Shown here: positions 15,021 to 26,993 of the stretch, in pieces
How the letters are laid out: the number at the start of each line of letters is the position of its first letter
Position numbering within the stretch: the first letter of the stretch is position 1
Source of the DNA: Mycobacterium sp. GA-2829
Lineage (GTDB): Bacteria > Actinomycetota > Actinomycetes > Mycobacteriales > Mycobacteriaceae
Direction: 5' to 3'
Assembly (NCBI RefSeq): GCF_001499965.1
Contig: NZ_LQIT01000001.1
Span: forward strand, 62,001-126,000
DNA: 64,000 nt
Made by a program: the position numbers and the translations under genes
The notes under the pieces: model-generated
Told to the model about the DNA's origin: nothing
The model's database searches: none
Seen by the model: only the letters and a program-made list of their open reading frames with translations

Positions 15021-16541
15021 ATGAAGCTCCGCCCCAGCCGACCCGTCGGACACGCTCTCGACGCCCTCGCCGAGCAGGTTCGGGCGGTCCCCGCCGCCGG
15101 ACTTCCGGTGTCCGACATCCGGATCACCGGCGTCACGCTGCGCGGTCAGGACGCCCTGCCCGGTGATCTGTTCGCCGCGCTGCCCGGTTCGTCGGCGCAC
15201 GGCGCCCGGTTCGCCGCCGAGGCGGTCGCCGGCGGCGCCGCCGCGATCCTGACCGACGCCGCGGGGGCGGGCGCGCTCGGCGCCGAGTTGGGGGTGCCCG
15301 TGCTGGTACACCCCGATCCGCGGGCGGTGCTCGGCGAGGTCGCCTCGACGGTCTACGGACACCCGTCGCGGCACCTGCGCGTGGTCGGGGTGACCGGCAC
15401 GTCGGGCAAGACCACCACCACCTACCTCGTCGACGCCGGGCTGCGGGCGGCCGGTCGCGTGGCCGGGCTGATCGGCACCGTCGGCATCCGGATCGACGGA
15501 CGCGACCAACCCAGCGCGCTGACCACCCCCGAGGCGCCGGATCTGCAGGCGCTGCTGGCCGTCATGGTCGAACAGGGCGCCGACACCGTGGTGATGGAGG
15601 TGTCCAGCCACGCGCTGACGCTGGGCCGGGTCGACGGCGTGCGGTTCGCGGCGGGCGGGTTCACCAACCTCTCGCGCGACCACCTCGACTTCCACCCCAC
15701 GATGGCCGACTACTTCGAGGCGAAGGCGCGGCTGTTCGACCCGGCGTCGCCCACCCACGCCGAGACGTCGGTGGTGTGCGTCGACGACGACGCCGGCCGC
15801 GCGATGGCCGCCAGGGCGAACCACGCGGTGACGGTCAGTGCCGCCGGCAGGCCTGCGGACTGGCGGGCCGAGGACATCCGCGCCGTCGAGGGCGGCGCGC
15901 AGGAGTTCACCGCGCTCGACCCGGCCGGCGTGCACCACGGTCTGCGCATCGGCCTTCCGGGCCACTACAACGTCGCCAACTGTCTGCTGGCCACCGCACT
16001 GCTCGACGTCGTCGACGTCTCGCCCGAACAGGCCGTGCCGGGGCTGCGCACCGCGACCGTGCCCGGCCGGCTCGAGGCGATCGACCGCGGTCAGGACTTC
16101 CTCGCCCTGGTGGATTACGCCCATAAACCGGGCGCGCTGGCCGCGGTGCTCGAGACCCTGCGCGGTCAGACGACGGGCCGCATCGCGGTGGTGTTCGGCG
16201 CGGGCGGCAACCGCGACGCCGGGAAACGCGAGCCGATGGGCCGGGTCGCCGCCGACCTGGCCGACCTGGTCGTGGTCACCGACGACAACCCGCGCGACGA
16301 GGAGCCTGCCGCCATCCGCTCGGCGGTCCTCGCCGGTGCCCGCGAGGCGGTGGCCGGCGCCGAGGTCGTCGAGATCGGAGACCGCCGCGACGCGATCGCC
16401 CACGCCCTGCGCTGGGCCCGGCCCGGCGACGTGGTGCTCGTCGCGGGTAAGGGCCACGAGACCGGCCAGACCGTGGCCGGCCACACGCATCCGTTCGACG
16501 ACCGCGTCGAACTCGCCGACCTGTTGGAGAAACGCGGGTGA
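15021..16541 (+). CDS. murE: UDP-MurNAc-L-Ala-D-Glu:meso-DAP ligase MurE
   Basis: 506 residues, ATG 15021. Mur-ligase domains in order: an N-terminal UDP-binding domain, a central ATPase with P-loop [10 protein letters not shown] (about residues 126-135), and a C-terminal domain. The DDNPRDE motif (about 421-427) is the signature for meso-diaminopimelate rather than lysine. The carbamylated Lys region is visible in [10 protein letters not shown]. It adds the third residue of the stem peptide in the cytoplasm. Its TGA overlaps the GTG start of murF. Confidence 0.97.
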   Translation: MKLRPSRPVGHALDALAEQVRAVPAAGLPVSDIRITGVTLRGQDALPGDLFAALPGSSAHGARFAAEAVAGGAAAILTDAAGAGALGAELGVPVLVHPDPRAVLGEVASTVYGHPSRHLRVVGVTGTSGKTTTTYLVDAGLRAAGRVAGLIGTVGIRIDGRDQPSALTTPEAPDLQALLAVMVEQGADTVVMEVSSHALTLGRVDGVRFAAGGFTNLSRDHLDFHPTMADYFEAKARLFDPASPTHAETSVVCVDDDAGRAMAARANHAVTVSAAGRPADWRAEDIRAVEGGAQEFTALDPAGVHHGLRIGLPGHYNVANCLLATALLDVVDVSPEQAVPGLRTATVPGRLEAIDRGQDFLALVDYAHKPGALAAVLETLRGQTTGRIAVVFGAGGNRDAGKREPMGRVAADLADLVVVTDDNPRDEEPAAIRSAVLAGAREAVAGAEVVEIGDRRDAIAHALRWARPGDVVLVAGKGHETGQTVAGHTHPFDDRVELADLLEKRG

Positions 16542-18031
16542 TCGAACTGACCCTGGCCCGGGTGGCCGAGATCGTCGGGGGCACGCTCGCCGACATCACC
16601 CCTGAAGACGCCGCCGCGACCCGGATCACCGGCACCGTCGAGTTCGACTCCCGCGCCGTCACCCCCGGCGGGCTGTTCCTGGCCCTGCCGGGCGCCCGCT
16701 CCGACGGGCACGACTTCGCCGCCGCCGCGGTCGCCGCAGGCGCGACCGCGGTGCTCGCGGCCCGCCCCGTCGGCGTGCCCGCGGTGATCGCTCCACCCGC
16801 CGAGGGGCCCGAGGGCACCGGGGTGCTCGAACACGACACCGACGGCGCCGGAGCCGCGGTGCTGGCCGCGCTGGCCCGGTTGGCCGCCGCTGTCGCCGCC
16901 GAACTGGTCGCGGGCAAGCTGCGCATCGTCGGGATCACCGGATCGTCGGGCAAGACCTCGACGAAGGATCTGGTCGCCGCCGTGCTCGCCCCGCTGGGCG
17001 ACGTGATCGCCCCGCCGGGGTCATTCAACAACGAACTCGGCCACCCGTGGACGGTGCTGCGCGCCGACCGGGAGACGGACTTCCTCGTTCTGGAGATGTC
17101 GGCGCGCCACCCCGGCAACATCGCCGCACTGGCCGCGATCGCGCCGCCGTCGATCGCGGTGGTGCTCAACGTGGGCACCGCCCACCTCGGCGAGTTCGGC
17201 TCCCGCGAAGCCATCGCCGCCACGAAATCCGAACTGCCGCAAGCAGTTCCGGCTTCGGGTGTGGTGGTGCTCAACGCCGACGACAGCGCGGTCGCCGCGA
17301 TGGCCGACGTGACCGAGGCCCGGGTGGTGCGGGTGTCCCGCGATCCGGGCGCCGACCTGTGGGCCGACGAGGTGGCCCTCGACGAACTGGCCCGGCCGCG
17401 GTTCACCCTGCACGCCGCGGGCGGCGCCACCCCGGTGACGCTCGCCGTGCACGGCGACCATCAGGTGTCCAACGCGCTGTGCGCAGCCGCGGTCGCGCTG
17501 GAGTGCGGCGCCACGCTCGACCAGGTCGCGACCGCGCTCGCCGGCGCCGGTCCGGTGTCGCGGCACCGCATGCAGGTGAGCACCCGCGACGACGGGGTGA
17601 CCGTCGTCAACGACGCCTACAACGCCAACCCGGATTCGATGCGGGCCGGCCTCAAGGCGCTCGCGTGGATGGCCCGATCCGGTGGCGCGCCGCGCCGCAG
17701 TTGGGCGGTGCTGGGGGAGATGGCCGAACTCGGCGACGATTCGATAGCCGAGCACGACAGCATCGGCCGACTGGCGGTGCGATTAGATGTCTCACGACTC
17801 ATCGTCGTCGGAACTGGGAGGTCAGCGAGCGCCATGCATCAGGGGGCGGTCATGGAGGGGTCGTGGGGGGCGGAGGCCACCCGGGTCGACGACGCCGACG
17901 CTGCACTGGCGCTGCTGCGCGACGAACTGCAGCCCGGTGACGTCGTGTTGGTGAAGGCGTCGAATTCGGCGGGGCTCGGTGTGCTGGCCGACGCGCTGGC
18001 CGCCGGAGAAGACGGGGCCACCGCCCGATGA
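16538..18031 (+). CDS. murF: UDP-MurNAc-tripeptide:D-Ala-D-Ala ligase MurF
   Basis: 497 residues from GTG 16538, overlapping murE by GTGA. The P-loop [15 protein letters not shown] lies near residues 130-144, followed by [21 protein letters not shown] and [14 protein letters not shown], all MurF signatures. The enzyme adds D-Ala-D-Ala to complete the cytoplasmic UDP-MurNAc-pentapeptide. The ligase that makes D-Ala-D-Ala (ddl) is not encoded in this cluster. The stop overlaps the start of mraY by ATGA. Confidence 0.96.
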   Translation: MIELTLARVAEIVGGTLADITPEDAAATRITGTVEFDSRAVTPGGLFLALPGARSDGHDFAAAAVAAGATAVLAARPVGVPAVIAPPAEGPEGTGVLEHDTDGAGAAVLAALARLAAAVAAELVAGKLRIVGITGSSGKTSTKDLVAAVLAPLGDVIAPPGSFNNELGHPWTVLRADRETDFLVLEMSARHPGNIAALAAIAPPSIAVVLNVGTAHLGEFGSREAIAATKSELPQAVPASGVVVLNADDSAVAAMADVTEARVVRVSRDPGADLWADEVALDELARPRFTLHAAGGATPVTLAVHGDHQVSNALCAAAVALECGATLDQVATALAGAGPVSRHRMQVSTRDDGVTVVNDAYNANPDSMRAGLKALAWMARSGGAPRRSWAVLGEMAELGDDSIAEHDSIGRLAVRLDVSRLIVVGTGRSASAMHQGAVMEGSWGAEATRVDDADAALALLRDELQPGDVVLVKASNSAGLGVLADALAAGEDGATAR

Positions 18032-19107
18032 GACAGATCCTCATCGCCGTCGGCCTCGCGCTGGCGGTGTCCATCCTGCTCACCCCGGTGCTGATCCGGC
18101 TGTTCACCCGCCAGGGGTTCGGCCACGAGATCCGCGAGGACGGCCCGCCGACCCACGCCAAGAAGCGCGGCACGCCGTCGATGGGCGGGGTGGCGATCCT
18201 GGCCGGTATCTGGGTCAGCTACCTCGGCACGCACCTGGTCGGGATGGCGCTGGACGGCAACGGGCCGTCGGCCTCTGGTCTGCTGGTCCTCGGCCTGGCG
18301 ACCGCGCTGGGCGTCGTGGGGTTCGTCGATGACCTCATCAAGATCCGGCGCGCCCGCAACCTCGGGCTGAACAAGACCGCCAAGACCGTCGGCATCCTGG
18401 CCGCCGCGCTGCTGTTCGGCGTGTTGGCCCTGCAGTTCGGCAACGCCGACGGGCTGACCCCAGGCAGCGCCGAACTGTCCTACGTCCGCGAGATCGCCAC
18501 CGTGACGCTGGCGCCGCTGCTGTTCGTGCTGTTCTGCGTCGTGCTGGTCAGCGCGTGGTCCAACGCGGTGAACTTCACCGACGGGCTCGACGGTCTGGCC
18601 GCCGGGGCGATGGCGATGGTGTGTGCGGCGTACGTGCTGATCACGTTCTGGCAGTACCGCAACGCGTGCGCGACCAGCCCGGGGTTGGGCTGCTACAACG
18701 TCCGCGACCCGCTGGACCTGGCGCTGGTCGCCGCGGCCGCCGCCGGCGCCTGCATCGGCTTCCTGTGGTGGAACGCCGCCCCGGCCAAGATCTTCATGGG
18801 CGACACCGGCTCGCTGGCCCTGGGCGGCATCATCGCCGGGCTGTCGGTGACCAGCCGCACCGAGATCCTCGCGGTCGTGCTCGGCGCGCTGTTCGTCGCC
18901 GAGGTGACCTCGGTCGTCGTGCAGATCCTGGCGTTCCGCACCACCGGCCGCCGGGTGTTCCGGATGGCGCCGTTCCACCACCACTTCGAACTCGTGGGCT
19001 GGGCCGAGACGACCGTGATCATCCGGTTCTGGCTGCTCACCGCGATCGCCTGCGGGCTGGGCGTGGCGCTGTTCTACGGCGAGTGGCTCACCGCCGTCGG
19101 GGCCTGA
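18028..19107 (+). CDS. mraY: Phospho-MurNAc-pentapeptide translocase MraY (MurX)
   Basis: 359 residues with about ten membrane segments. Family motifs are intact: [40 protein letters not shown] and FHHHFE near the C-terminus. The Asp residues of VDD, TDG and GDTG form the active site. The enzyme transfers phospho-MurNAc-pentapeptide to decaprenyl phosphate, giving lipid I at the inner face of the membrane. Start ATG overlaps the murF stop; murD follows after one base. Confidence 0.97.
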   Translation: MRQILIAVGLALAVSILLTPVLIRLFTRQGFGHEIREDGPPTHAKKRGTPSMGGVAILAGIWVSYLGTHLVGMALDGNGPSASGLLVLGLATALGVVGFVDDLIKIRRARNLGLNKTAKTVGILAAALLFGVLALQFGNADGLTPGSAELSYVREIATVTLAPLLFVLFCVVLVSAWSNAVNFTDGLDGLAAGAMAMVCAAYVLITFWQYRNACATSPGLGCYNVRDPLDLALVAAAAAGACIGFLWWNAAPAKIFMGDTGSLALGGIIAGLSVTSRTEILAVVLGALFVAEVTSVVVQILAFRTTGRRVFRMAPFHHHFELVGWAETTVIIRFWLLTAIACGLGVALFYGEWLTAVGA

Positions 19108-19108
19108 C

Positions 19109-20572
19109 ATGACCCGTGCCGTCGTCGAACCCCTGACGCCCGGGGCCCGGGTGCTGGTCACCGGCGCCGGGATCACCGGACGCTCGGTCAGCGCCGTACT
19201 GGAACCCACCGGGGTGCGGCTGACGATCTGCGACGACGATCCGCTGGCGCTGCAGCGGCTGGTCACGCCCGCCACGGTGGTCACCACCGATGAGGCGGTG
19301 GCCGGGATCGCCGACTACGCACTGGTGGTCACCAGCCCCGGGTTCGCCCCGACCACCCCGGTGCTGGCGGCGGCCGCCGCGGCCGGGGTCCCGATCTGGG
19401 GTGACGTGGAACTGGCGTGGCGGCTGGACCGGGCGGGCTGGTTCGGGCCGCCGCGGCGCTGGCTGGTGGTCACCGGCACCAACGGCAAGACCACGACGAC
19501 GTCGATGCTCTACGCGATGCTGCAGGCCGCGGGCCGCCGCGCGATGCTGTGCGGCAACATCGGCAATCCGGTGCTCGACGTGCTCGGCGAACCGGCCGAG
19601 GTCTTGGCGGTCGAGCTGTCGAGTTTTCAATTGCACTGGGCGCCGTCGCTGCGCCCGGACGCCGGGGTGGTGCTCAACGTCGCCGAGGACCACCTCGACT
19701 GGCACGGCTCGATGACGGCCTACGCCCGCGACAAGGCCCGGGTGCTCGACGGCCGGGTGGCCGTGGCGGGCCTCGACGATCCGGTGGCCGCCGACCTGCT
19801 CACCACCGCGGCCGCGCCCACGCGCGTCGGGTTCCGGCTCGGGCCGCCGGTCGCGGGACAGCTGGGGGTGCGCGACGGCTGGCTCGTCGACAACGCGTTC
19901 GCCGCCGACCTGGGGCTGGCCCGCGTCGACGACATCCCGGTCGCCGGCCCCGTCGGCGTGCTCAACGCTCTGGCGGCCGCCGCACTGGCCCGCGCGGACG
20001 GCGTGCCCGCTGAGGCGGTGGCGGCGGCCCTGGCGTCCTTCGAGGTCGGGCGGCACCGCGCCGAGGTGATCGCCGTCGTCGACGGGGTGACCTGGGTCGA
20101 CGACTCCAAGGCCACCAACCCGCACGCCGCCAGGGCCTCGATCGCCGCCTACGACCGCGTCGTGTGGATCGCCGGCGGACTGCTCAAGGGTGTGTCGGTG
20201 GACGCGCTGGTCGCCGAGGTCGCCGACCGGCTGGCCGGCGCCGTGCTGATCGGACGCGACCGCGCCGTGGTTGCCGAGGCGTTATCGCGACACGCACCGG
20301 ATGTCCCCATCGTCGAGCTTGTGACGGGGGAGGATTCTGGGGTGCATGGGACAACTGAGTCAGGTGTGAATCTTGTGACTCGAGTGATCGACACCACGGG
20401 ACGGTCACTACCCGACGCCGTGATGGGGGCGGTGGTCGACGCCGCCCGACGCATCGCCCGCCCGGGAGACGCGGTGCTGCTCGCGCCGGCGGGCGCATCG
20501 TTCGACCAGTTCAGCGGCTACGGCCAGCGCGGCGACGCCTTCGCCGCCGCGGTACGCGCCGACCTCGGGTAA
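19109..20572 (+). CDS. murD: UDP-MurNAc-L-Ala:D-Glu ligase MurD
   Basis: 487 residues. The N-terminal Rossmann-like domain contains [10 protein letters not shown]; the central P-loop is [14 protein letters not shown] (about residues 121-134); [22 protein letters not shown] and [12 protein letters not shown] follow as expected for MurD. It adds D-glutamate, the second residue of the stem peptide. A hydrophilic insertion near residues 405-430 (about 20300-20400) is less GC-rich than the rest of the gene, but the reading frame continues into a normal C-terminus. Confidence 0.96.
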   Translation: MTRAVVEPLTPGARVLVTGAGITGRSVSAVLEPTGVRLTICDDDPLALQRLVTPATVVTTDEAVAGIADYALVVTSPGFAPTTPVLAAAAAAGVPIWGDVELAWRLDRAGWFGPPRRWLVVTGTNGKTTTTSMLYAMLQAAGRRAMLCGNIGNPVLDVLGEPAEVLAVELSSFQLHWAPSLRPDAGVVLNVAEDHLDWHGSMTAYARDKARVLDGRVAVAGLDDPVAADLLTTAAAPTRVGFRLGPPVAGQLGVRDGWLVDNAFAADLGLARVDDIPVAGPVGVLNALAAAALARADGVPAEAVAAALASFEVGRHRAEVIAVVDGVTWVDDSKATNPHAARASIAAYDRVVWIAGGLLKGVSVDALVAEVADRLAGAVLIGRDRAVVAEALSRHAPDVPIVELVTGEDSGVHGTTESGVNLVTRVIDTTGRSLPDAVMGAVVDAARRIARPGDAVLLAPAGASFDQFSGYGQRGDAFAAAVRADLG

Positions 20573-20577
20573 CCGCC

Positions 20578-22116
20578 GTGGCGACCATCCTGGCCCGGCT
20601 CCGCGGTAAGGCGCCCGGCCCGTCCGGGGCTTCCGACGACACCGACGCGCCGACCGCACCCACCCCCGCCCAGCCCCCGAGATTGGCCCGCACCCGCTTC
20701 GCCGCGTGGCTCGGCCGCCCGATGACGTCGTTCCACCTGATCATCGCCGTCACCGGGCTGCTCATCACGCTCGGGCTGACCATGGTGCTGTCGGCCTCGG
20801 GTGTGTACTCCTACGACTCCGACGGCTCACCCTGGTCGGTGTTCGCCAAACAGGTGCTGTGGACCGCCGTCGGGCTGGTGGCGTTCTACCTCGCGCTGCG
20901 CATGCCGGTGAAGACGCTGCGGCGACTGGCCTTCCCCGGTTTCGCGTTCACGATCGTGCTGCTGATCCTCGTGCTCATCCCGGGTATCGGCAAAGTGGCC
21001 AACGGGTCGCGCGGCTGGTTCGTCGTCGCCGGGTTCTCCATGCAGCCCTCCGAGCTCGCCAAGATCGCCTTCGCGATCTGGGGTGCGCACCTGCTCGCGG
21101 CGCGCCGCATGGAGCGGGCCACCCTGCGCGAGATGCTCATCCCGCTGGTGCCCGCCGCGGTCATCGCGCTGGCGCTCATCGTCGCTCAGCCCGACCTCGG
21201 CCAGACCGTGTCGCTGGGCATCATCCTGCTCGCCCTGCTCTGGTACGCGGGTCTGCCGCTGCGGGTGTTCCTGTCGTCGCTGGTCGCGGTCATGGCCTCG
21301 GCGGTCGTGCTGGCGCTGGCCGAGGGCTACCGGTCGGCGCGCGTGCAGTCCTGGCTCGATCCGAGCGCCGACGCGCAGGGCTCGGGATATCAAGCGCGGC
21401 AGGCGAAGTTCGCGCTCGCCAACGGCGGCGTGTTCGGCGACGGCCTCGGGCAGGGCACCGCGAAGTGGAACTATCTGCCGAATGCCCACAACGACTTCAT
21501 CTTCGCGATCATCGGCGAGGAACTCGGCTTCGTGGGCGCGGCCGGTCTGCTCGGACTGTTCGGGTTGTTCGCCTACACCGGGATGCGTATCGCGCGCCGG
21601 TCGGCCGATCCGTTCCTGCGGCTGCTCACCGCCACCGCGACCACCTGGGTGCTCGGGCAGGTGTTCATCAACGTCGGCTACGTGGTGGGCCTGCTGCCCG
21701 TCACCGGGCTGCAGCTGCCGCTGATCTCCGCGGGCGGCACCTCGACGGCGACGACACTGCTCATGCTGGGTCTGATCACCAACGCCGCGCGCCACGAACC
21801 CGAGGCGGTCGCCGCGTTGCGGGCCGGCCGGGACGACCGGGTCAACCGGCTGCTGCGGCTACCGCTGCCAGAGCCCTACGTGCCCACCCCGCTGGAGGCG
21901 GTACGCGACCGGCTGCGCTCGAAGACGGGCAAACCGGCCGCACCCCGGGCGGCACGACCGGCCCGCGCACCCCAGCGGCCCAAACCCCCAGCGGCTGACA
22001 AGCGGGTGCGGCGCGCAGGGCATCATGTAGGCGGTCAGCGGTCGGCGGCGAGCCGGACCGGGCAGCGCCAACAGGGTCGACGAGGTCGGCCCAGGGAAGG
22101 TCAGCGTTACGGGTGA
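20578..22116 (+). CDS. ftsW: Septal peptidoglycan glycosyltransferase FtsW (SEDS family)
   Basis: 512 residues from GTG 20578, five bases after murD. About ten membrane segments occupy residues 45-400. SEDS motifs are visible: [47 protein letters not shown] and [13 protein letters not shown]. The N-terminal 40 residues and the last 115 are cytoplasmic; the C-terminal tail is rich in Arg, Pro and Ala. FtsW polymerises lipid II at the septum with PbpB. In M. tuberculosis the tail contacts FtsZ and PbpB; the tail sequence here differs in detail, so that is inference. Confidence 0.96.
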   Translation: MATILARLRGKAPGPSGASDDTDAPTAPTPAQPPRLARTRFAAWLGRPMTSFHLIIAVTGLLITLGLTMVLSASGVYSYDSDGSPWSVFAKQVLWTAVGLVAFYLALRMPVKTLRRLAFPGFAFTIVLLILVLIPGIGKVANGSRGWFVVAGFSMQPSELAKIAFAIWGAHLLAARRMERATLREMLIPLVPAAVIALALIVAQPDLGQTVSLGIILLALLWYAGLPLRVFLSSLVAVMASAVVLALAEGYRSARVQSWLDPSADAQGSGYQARQAKFALANGGVFGDGLGQGTAKWNYLPNAHNDFIFAIIGEELGFVGAAGLLGLFGLFAYTGMRIARRSADPFLRLLTATATTWVLGQVFINVGYVVGLLPVTGLQLPLISAGGTSTATTLLMLGLITNAARHEPEAVAALRAGRDDRVNRLLRLPLPEPYVPTPLEAVRDRLRSKTGKPAAPRAARPARAPQRPKPPAADKRVRRAGHHVGGQRSAASRTGQRQQGRRGRPREGQRYG

Positions 22117-23234
22117 ACGGCACCATCTCGGTCGTCCTCGCCGGCGGCGGAACCGCGGGGCACGTCGAACCGGCGATGGCCGTCGCCGACGCACTGGCCA
22201 CGTTGGCACCCGGGGTGCGGATCACCGCACTCGGCACCGAGCGGGGGCTCGAGACGCGGCTGGTCCCCGAACGCGGCTACGACCTCGAACTGATCACCCC
22301 GGTCCCGCTGCCGCGCAAACTCTCCGGTGACCTGGCCCGGCTCCCGCTGCGGGTGCGCCGCGCGGTGCGCGAGACCCGTGCGGTGCTCGACGCCGTGCAC
22401 GCCGACGTCGTGATCGGATTCGGCGGGTACGTCGCGCTGCCCGCCTACTTCGCGGCGCGGCGCAACCGGGTGCCGATCGTCGTCCACGAGGCCAACGCCA
22501 GCGCCGGGCTGGCCAACAAGGTCGGCGCGCGGTTCGCGTGCCGGGTGCTCGCCGCGGTGGCCGATCCGGGTCTCGGCCCGGTCGAGGTGGTCGGCACGCC
22601 GGTGCGGGCGAGCATCACCGAACTGGATCGGGCGGCGCTGCGCGCCGAGGCCCGCGCGCACTTCGGCTTTCCCGACGACGCGCGCGTACTGCTGGTGTTC
22701 GGCGGTTCGCAGGGCGCCCGCTCGCTCAACAACGCCGTCTCCGGAGCCGCCAAAGCCCTTGCCGCAGCGGGCATTTCGGTGCTCCACGCCTACGGGGCCA
22801 AGAACACCCTCGAGCTCCCGGAGCCCGCGGCGGGTGATCCGCCGTACGTCGCGGTGCCGTACCTGAGCCGGATGGACCTGGCCTACGCCGCGGCCGATCT
22901 GGCGGTGTGCCGGTCGGGGGCGATGACGGTCGCCGAGGTCACCGCGGTCGGACTGCCCGCGGTGTACGTCCCGCTGCCGATCGGTAACGGCGAACAGCGG
23001 CTCAACGCCCGGCCCGTGGTCGACGCCGGCGGCGGCCTGGTGGTCGACGACGCCGACCTGTCGCCGCAGTTCGTCGCCGACACGATCGTCGGCCTGCTCA
23101 CCGACACCGGCAGGCTGCAGACGATGACCGCGGGTGCCGCGGTGGCGGGACACCGCGACGCGGCCCGTCACGTCGCCGACGTGGCCCTCGACGTGGCCCG
23201 CGATCTGCCCGACGCGCGGAAGCGGGTCCGGTGA
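22113..23234 (+). CDS. murG: UDP-GlcNAc:lipid I N-acetylglucosaminyltransferase MurG
   Basis: 373 residues from GTG 22113, overlapping ftsW by GTGA. A GT-B fold is shown by the N-terminal [18 protein letters not shown] loop, the [10 protein letters not shown] segment, [12 protein letters not shown], and the C-terminal [10 protein letters not shown] and [17 protein letters not shown] nucleotide-sugar region. It adds GlcNAc to lipid I, forming lipid II at the inner membrane face. The stop overlaps the murC start by GTGA. Confidence 0.96.
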   Translation: MNGTISVVLAGGGTAGHVEPAMAVADALATLAPGVRITALGTERGLETRLVPERGYDLELITPVPLPRKLSGDLARLPLRVRRAVRETRAVLDAVHADVVIGFGGYVALPAYFAARRNRVPIVVHEANASAGLANKVGARFACRVLAAVADPGLGPVEVVGTPVRASITELDRAALRAEARAHFGFPDDARVLLVFGGSQGARSLNNAVSGAAKALAAAGISVLHAYGAKNTLELPEPAAGDPPYVAVPYLSRMDLAYAAADLAVCRSGAMTVAEVTAVGLPAVYVPLPIGNGEQRLNARPVVDAGGGLVVDDADLSPQFVADTIVGLLTDTGRLQTMTAGAAVAGHRDAARHVADVALDVARDLPDARKRVR

Positions 23235-24685
23235 GCACTCCGCCGCCGCTGCCCGAGGAACTGCGCCGGGTCCACATGGTGGGCATCGGCGGCGCCGGGA
23301 TGTCCGGGATCGCGCGCATCCTGCTCGACCGCGGTGCGCTGGTCTCCGGTTCGGACGCCAAGGAGTCGCGCGCGGTGGTCGCGCTGCGGGCCCGCGGCGC
23401 CGCCGTGCAGATCGGCCACGACGCCTCGTCGCTGGACCTGCTGCCCGGTGGCCCGACCGCGGTCGTCACCACCCACGCGGCGATCCCGAAGACCAACCCC
23501 GAACTGGTCGAGGCCCGGCGCCGCGGCATCCCGGTGATCCTGCGGCCCGTGGTGTTGGCCAAGCTGATGGACGGCAACACCACGCTGCTGGTCACCGGCA
23601 CCGCGGGCAAGACCACCACCACCTCGATGCTCATCGTCGCGTTGCAGCACTGCGGGATGGACCCGTCGTTCGCCGTCGGCGGTGACCTGGGCGAACCAGG
23701 CACCAACGCCCATCACGGCAGCGGCGCCTACTTCGTCGCGGAGGCCGACGAGAGCGACGGTTCGCTGGTGCAGTACCGGCCCGACGTCGCGGTGGTCACC
23801 AACATCGAAGCCGACCACCTCGACTTCTTCGGCACCGAACAGGCTTATGTCGACGTGTTCGACGCATTCATGGAGCGGCTGCAGCCGGGCGGCGCCGTGG
23901 TGGTGTGCGTCGACGATCCCGGTGCCGCCGCCTTCGCCGAACGCACTGCGGCCCTGGGCATCCGGGTGCTGCGCTACGGCAGCGGCGTGCGCGCCGACCT
24001 CGCGGGCGCACTACTGGACTGGGAGCAGCGCGGCACCAGCGCGGTGGCCACCGTGCGGCTGGCGGGCGAGGACCGGCCGCGGACCATGCGGTTGGCGGTG
24101 CCGGGCAGGCACATGGCGCTCAACGCGCTGGCCGCACTGCTGGCCGCGGTCGAGGTCGGGGCCGCGCCGGACGACGTGCTCGAGGCGCTCGCCGCCTTCG
24201 ACGGTGTCCGCCGCCGGTTCGAACTGGTCGACATCGCCGCCGGTGTCCGGGTGTTCGACGACTACGCCCACCATCCGACGAAGGTCACCGCCGCGCTGAC
24301 CGCGGCCCGCGCGCTGGCCCGGGAGCTGGGCGGCCGCGCCGTCGTGGTGTTCCAACCACACCTGTACACCCGCACGCAGACCTTCGCCCGCGAATTCGGT
24401 GCGGCGCTCAGCGCCGCCGACCTGGTGTTCGTGCTCGACGTCTACGGCGCCAGGGAACAGCCGATCGCCGGGATCAGTGGCGCGAGCATCGCCGAACACG
24501 TCGAGGCGCCCGTCACCTATGTGCCCGACTTCTCGGCGGTGGCCGAGAAGGTGGCGGCCGCGGCGCGGCCCGGGGACGTGGTCGTCACGATGGGTGCAGG
24601 CGACGTGACCATGCTGGGTCCGGAGATCGTCACCGCACTGCAGTCCAGGGCGAACCGAACCGTGCCGGGGGCCGGCGCGCGATGA
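23231..24685 (+). CDS. murC: UDP-MurNAc:L-alanine ligase MurC
   Basis: 484 residues from GTG 23231. The N-terminal [18 protein letters not shown] nucleotide motif, the P-loop [12 protein letters not shown] (about residues 119-130), [19 protein letters not shown] and the C-terminal [10 protein letters not shown] are all MurC signatures. It attaches L-alanine, committing UDP-MurNAc to peptidoglycan. The stop overlaps the ftsQ start as ATGA. Confidence 0.97.
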   Translation: MSTPPPLPEELRRVHMVGIGGAGMSGIARILLDRGALVSGSDAKESRAVVALRARGAAVQIGHDASSLDLLPGGPTAVVTTHAAIPKTNPELVEARRRGIPVILRPVVLAKLMDGNTTLLVTGTAGKTTTTSMLIVALQHCGMDPSFAVGGDLGEPGTNAHHGSGAYFVAEADESDGSLVQYRPDVAVVTNIEADHLDFFGTEQAYVDVFDAFMERLQPGGAVVVCVDDPGAAAFAERTAALGIRVLRYGSGVRADLAGALLDWEQRGTSAVATVRLAGEDRPRTMRLAVPGRHMALNALAALLAAVEVGAAPDDVLEALAAFDGVRRRFELVDIAAGVRVFDDYAHHPTKVTAALTAARALARELGGRAVVVFQPHLYTRTQTFAREFGAALSAADLVFVLDVYGAREQPIAGISGASIAEHVEAPVTYVPDFSAVAEKVAAAARPGDVVVTMGAGDVTMLGPEIVTALQSRANRTVPGAGAR

Positions 24686-25602
24686 CGCAGCCGCCGTCCG
24701 GTCCGGCTCCGGATCAGCCCGAGGCGGCACCGGAGGAACCCACCCCGCCGCAGGCCGAGGAACAGGAACCCGCTCCGGAGGAGGACCTCGAGGGTCCCCG
24801 CCGCCGGGCCCGCCGCGAACGCGAGCAGCGCCGGGCGGTCCAGGACCGGGCCATCGCCCTGGAGGAGGCGCGCCGCGAGGCCAAGCGCCGGGCCACCGGC
24901 GGACCCGCCCGCGAGGTCACGCCGATCGCGCGCGGGGCGGTGCGCGGGCTCAAGGTGCTGGTGTGGTCGGCGCTGCTGTCCGTGGCCGCGGTCGCGCTCG
25001 GCCTGCTGCTCTACTTCACCCCGATCATGTCGGCGCGCAGCATCGACGTCGTCGGCCTCGAGGCGATCCCGCAGGAGGAGGTGCTCGCCGCCGCCGCGGT
25101 GGTGCCAGGGACCCCGCTGCTGCAGATCGACACCGACGCCGTGGCCGAACGGGTTGCGACGATCCGGCGGGTCGCCAGCGCCCGGGTGCAGCGCGAGTAT
25201 CCGTCGTCGCTGCGCATCACCGTCGTCGAGCGGATTCCGGTAGTGGTCAAGGACTATCCGGACGGACCGCATCTGTTCGACCGCGACGGGGTGGACTTCG
25301 CGACCGCACCGCCGCCGCCGGGGCTGCCGATCCTCGAGACCGCCACGCCGGGCCCGAGCGATCCGGCGACCGAGGCGGCGCTGCAGGTGATGCTGGCGCT
25401 GCCGCCCGAGGTGGCCGCCCAGGTGGGGCGGGTTGCGGCGCCGTCGGTGGCGTCGATCACGCTGACGCTGGTCGACGGCCGGGTGGTGGTGTGGGGGACC
25501 AACGACCGCACCGACGAGAAGGCGCTCAAGCTGGCGGCACTGCTGACCCAGCCGGGCCGGACCTACGACGTGTCCAGTCCCGATCTGCCGACGGTCAAGT
25601 AG
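24682..25602 (+). CDS. ftsQ: Cell division protein FtsQ
   Basis: 306 residues. The first 85 residues are cytoplasmic and rich in Pro, Glu and Arg; one membrane segment follows ([20 protein letters not shown], about 93-112). A POTRA domain begins [20 protein letters not shown] and is followed by the FtsQ beta domain ([19 protein letters not shown]). FtsQ is a bitopic divisome scaffold for FtsL and FtsB. The start is fixed by the ATGA overlap with murC; frames open upstream are out-of-frame reads of murC. Confidence 0.94.
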   Translation: MTQPPSGPAPDQPEAAPEEPTPPQAEEQEPAPEEDLEGPRRRARREREQRRAVQDRAIALEEARREAKRRATGGPAREVTPIARGAVRGLKVLVWSALLSVAAVALGLLLYFTPIMSARSIDVVGLEAIPQEEVLAAAAVVPGTPLLQIDTDAVAERVATIRRVASARVQREYPSSLRITVVERIPVVVKDYPDGPHLFDRDGVDFATAPPPPGLPILETATPGPSDPATEAALQVMLALPPEVAAQVGRVAAPSVASITLTLVDGRVVVWGTNDRTDEKALKLAALLTQPGRTYDVSSPDLPTVK

Positions 25603-25796
25603 AAATTCGCGCCGGGCGTCGGCGCGCCTTCGGGGTTCCTCGTCGCGGTCGCCCTACCGTTCTGGTTGCGCGGAACTACTTGACATAACTCTAAGCCTAT
25701 GGTTGAGGTTGAGGGTTTTGGGGGAAGGCTTCGCATGAGAACTGGCAACCAGGCAGCAGAAAGGCGACCGCTCATGGGCGCGAAGAAGGTCGACCG
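25603..25796 (+). promoter_or_regulatory. ftsQ-ftsZ intergenic region with candidate ftsZ promoter
   Basis: This 194-base gap is the only long non-coding stretch between rsmH and ftsZ. It contains TTGACA (25680-25685), a perfect -35 box, and downstream an AT-richer stretch with GGTTGAGGTTGAGGG tandem hexamers. A -10 at standard spacing is not obvious. An independent ftsZ promoter here is known for mycobacteria, and the local composition agrees. Confidence 0.5.
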
Positions 25797-26972
25797 ATGA
25801 CCCCGCCGCACAACTACCTCGCCGTCATCAAGGTGGTCGGCATCGGCGGCGGCGGTGTGAACGCCGTCAACCGAATGATCGAACAGGGCCTCAAGGGCGT
25901 CGAGTTCATCGCGATCAACACCGACGCGCAGGCGTTGTTGATGAGCGATGCCGACGTCAAGCTCGACGTGGGCCGCGACTCCACCCGCGGACTCGGCGCG
26001 GGCGCCGACCCTGAAGTGGGCCGCAAGGCCGCCGAGGACGCCAAGGACGACATCGAGGAACTGCTGCGCGGTGCCGACATGGTGTTCGTCACCGCCGGTG
26101 AGGGCGGCGGCACCGGAACCGGTGGCGCACCGGTCGTGGCGTCGATCGCCCGCAAGCTCGGCGCGCTGACCGTCGGCGTGGTGACGCGGCCGTTCTCCTT
26201 CGAGGGCAAACGGCGCAGCAACCAGGCCGAGAACGGCATCCAGGCGCTGCGCGAGAGCTGCGACACGCTGATCGTCATCCCCAACGATCGGCTGCTGCAG
26301 ATGGGCGACGCCGCCGTCTCGCTGATGGACGCCTTCCGCAGCGCCGACGAGGTGCTGCTCAACGGTGTCCAGGGCATCACCGACCTGATCACCACTCCCG
26401 GTCTGATCAACGTCGACTTCGCCGACGTCAAGGGTGTGATGAGCGGGGCGGGCACCGCCCTGATGGGCATCGGCTCGGCCCGCGGCGACGGCCGCGCGCT
26501 CAAGGCCGCCGAGATCGCGATCAACTCCCCGCTGCTGGAGGCCTCGATGGAGGGCGCCCAGGGCGTGCTGCTGTCGGTGGCCGGCGGCAGCGACCTCGGG
26601 TTGTTCGAGATCAACGAGGCCGCCTCGCTGGTGCAGGATTCCGCGCATCCCGAGGCGAACATCATCTTCGGCACCGTCATCGACGATTCGCTCGGCGACG
26701 AGGTGCGGGTGACCGTGATCGCGGCCGGATTCGACTCGGTGAGCCCGAGCCGCAACCCCGTCACGAGCGCGGACGCCCAGAACGTCCCCAGCGCCGCACC
26801 GACCCAGCCGATCGCTCCCGGGCGGGCGGGCAAGGTCTCGTCGTCGCTGTTCGAACCGGCCGATCCGGCGAGCGTGCCGGTGCACTCCAACGGTGCAACC
26901 GTCAGCATCGGCGGAGATGACGGAGGCATCGCCGACGACGACGTCGACGTGCCGCCGTTCATGCGGCACTGA
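25797..26972 (+). CDS. ftsZ: Cell division GTPase FtsZ
   Basis: 391 residues, ATG 25797. The tubulin signature [13 protein letters not shown] (about residues 101-113), the T7-loop region [11 protein letters not shown], and the C-terminal conserved peptide ([12 protein letters not shown]) that docks partners such as SepF and FtsW are present. It polymerises into the Z ring at midcell. In this genus there is no FtsA and SepF tethers the ring to the membrane, matching the sepF gene a few genes downstream. The linker between the core and the C-terminal peptide is about 60 residues. Confidence 0.98.
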   Translation: MTPPHNYLAVIKVVGIGGGGVNAVNRMIEQGLKGVEFIAINTDAQALLMSDADVKLDVGRDSTRGLGAGADPEVGRKAAEDAKDDIEELLRGADMVFVTAGEGGGTGTGGAPVVASIARKLGALTVGVVTRPFSFEGKRRSNQAENGIQALRESCDTLIVIPNDRLLQMGDAAVSLMDAFRSADEVLLNGVQGITDLITTPGLINVDFADVKGVMSGAGTALMGIGSARGDGRALKAAEIAINSPLLEASMEGAQGVLLSVAGGSDLGLFEINEAASLVQDSAHPEANIIFGTVIDDSLGDEVRVTVIAAGFDSVSPSRNPVTSADAQNVPSAAPTQPIAPGRAGKVSSSLFEPADPASVPVHSNGATVSIGGDDGGIADDDVDVPPFMRH

Positions 26973-26993
26973 TCCGGGTCCGATACTGGGAAC

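Noticed and set aside
12566..15136. An 856-codon open frame on the minus strand across the FtsL-like gene and pbpB
   Set aside because: It is the antisense shadow of high-GC coding sequence, with composition typical of such shadows and no motif.
20300..20400. Possible frameshift or insertion in murD at a less GC-rich patch
   Set aside because: The frame continues into a normal MurD C-terminus, so the patch is treated as a variable loop.
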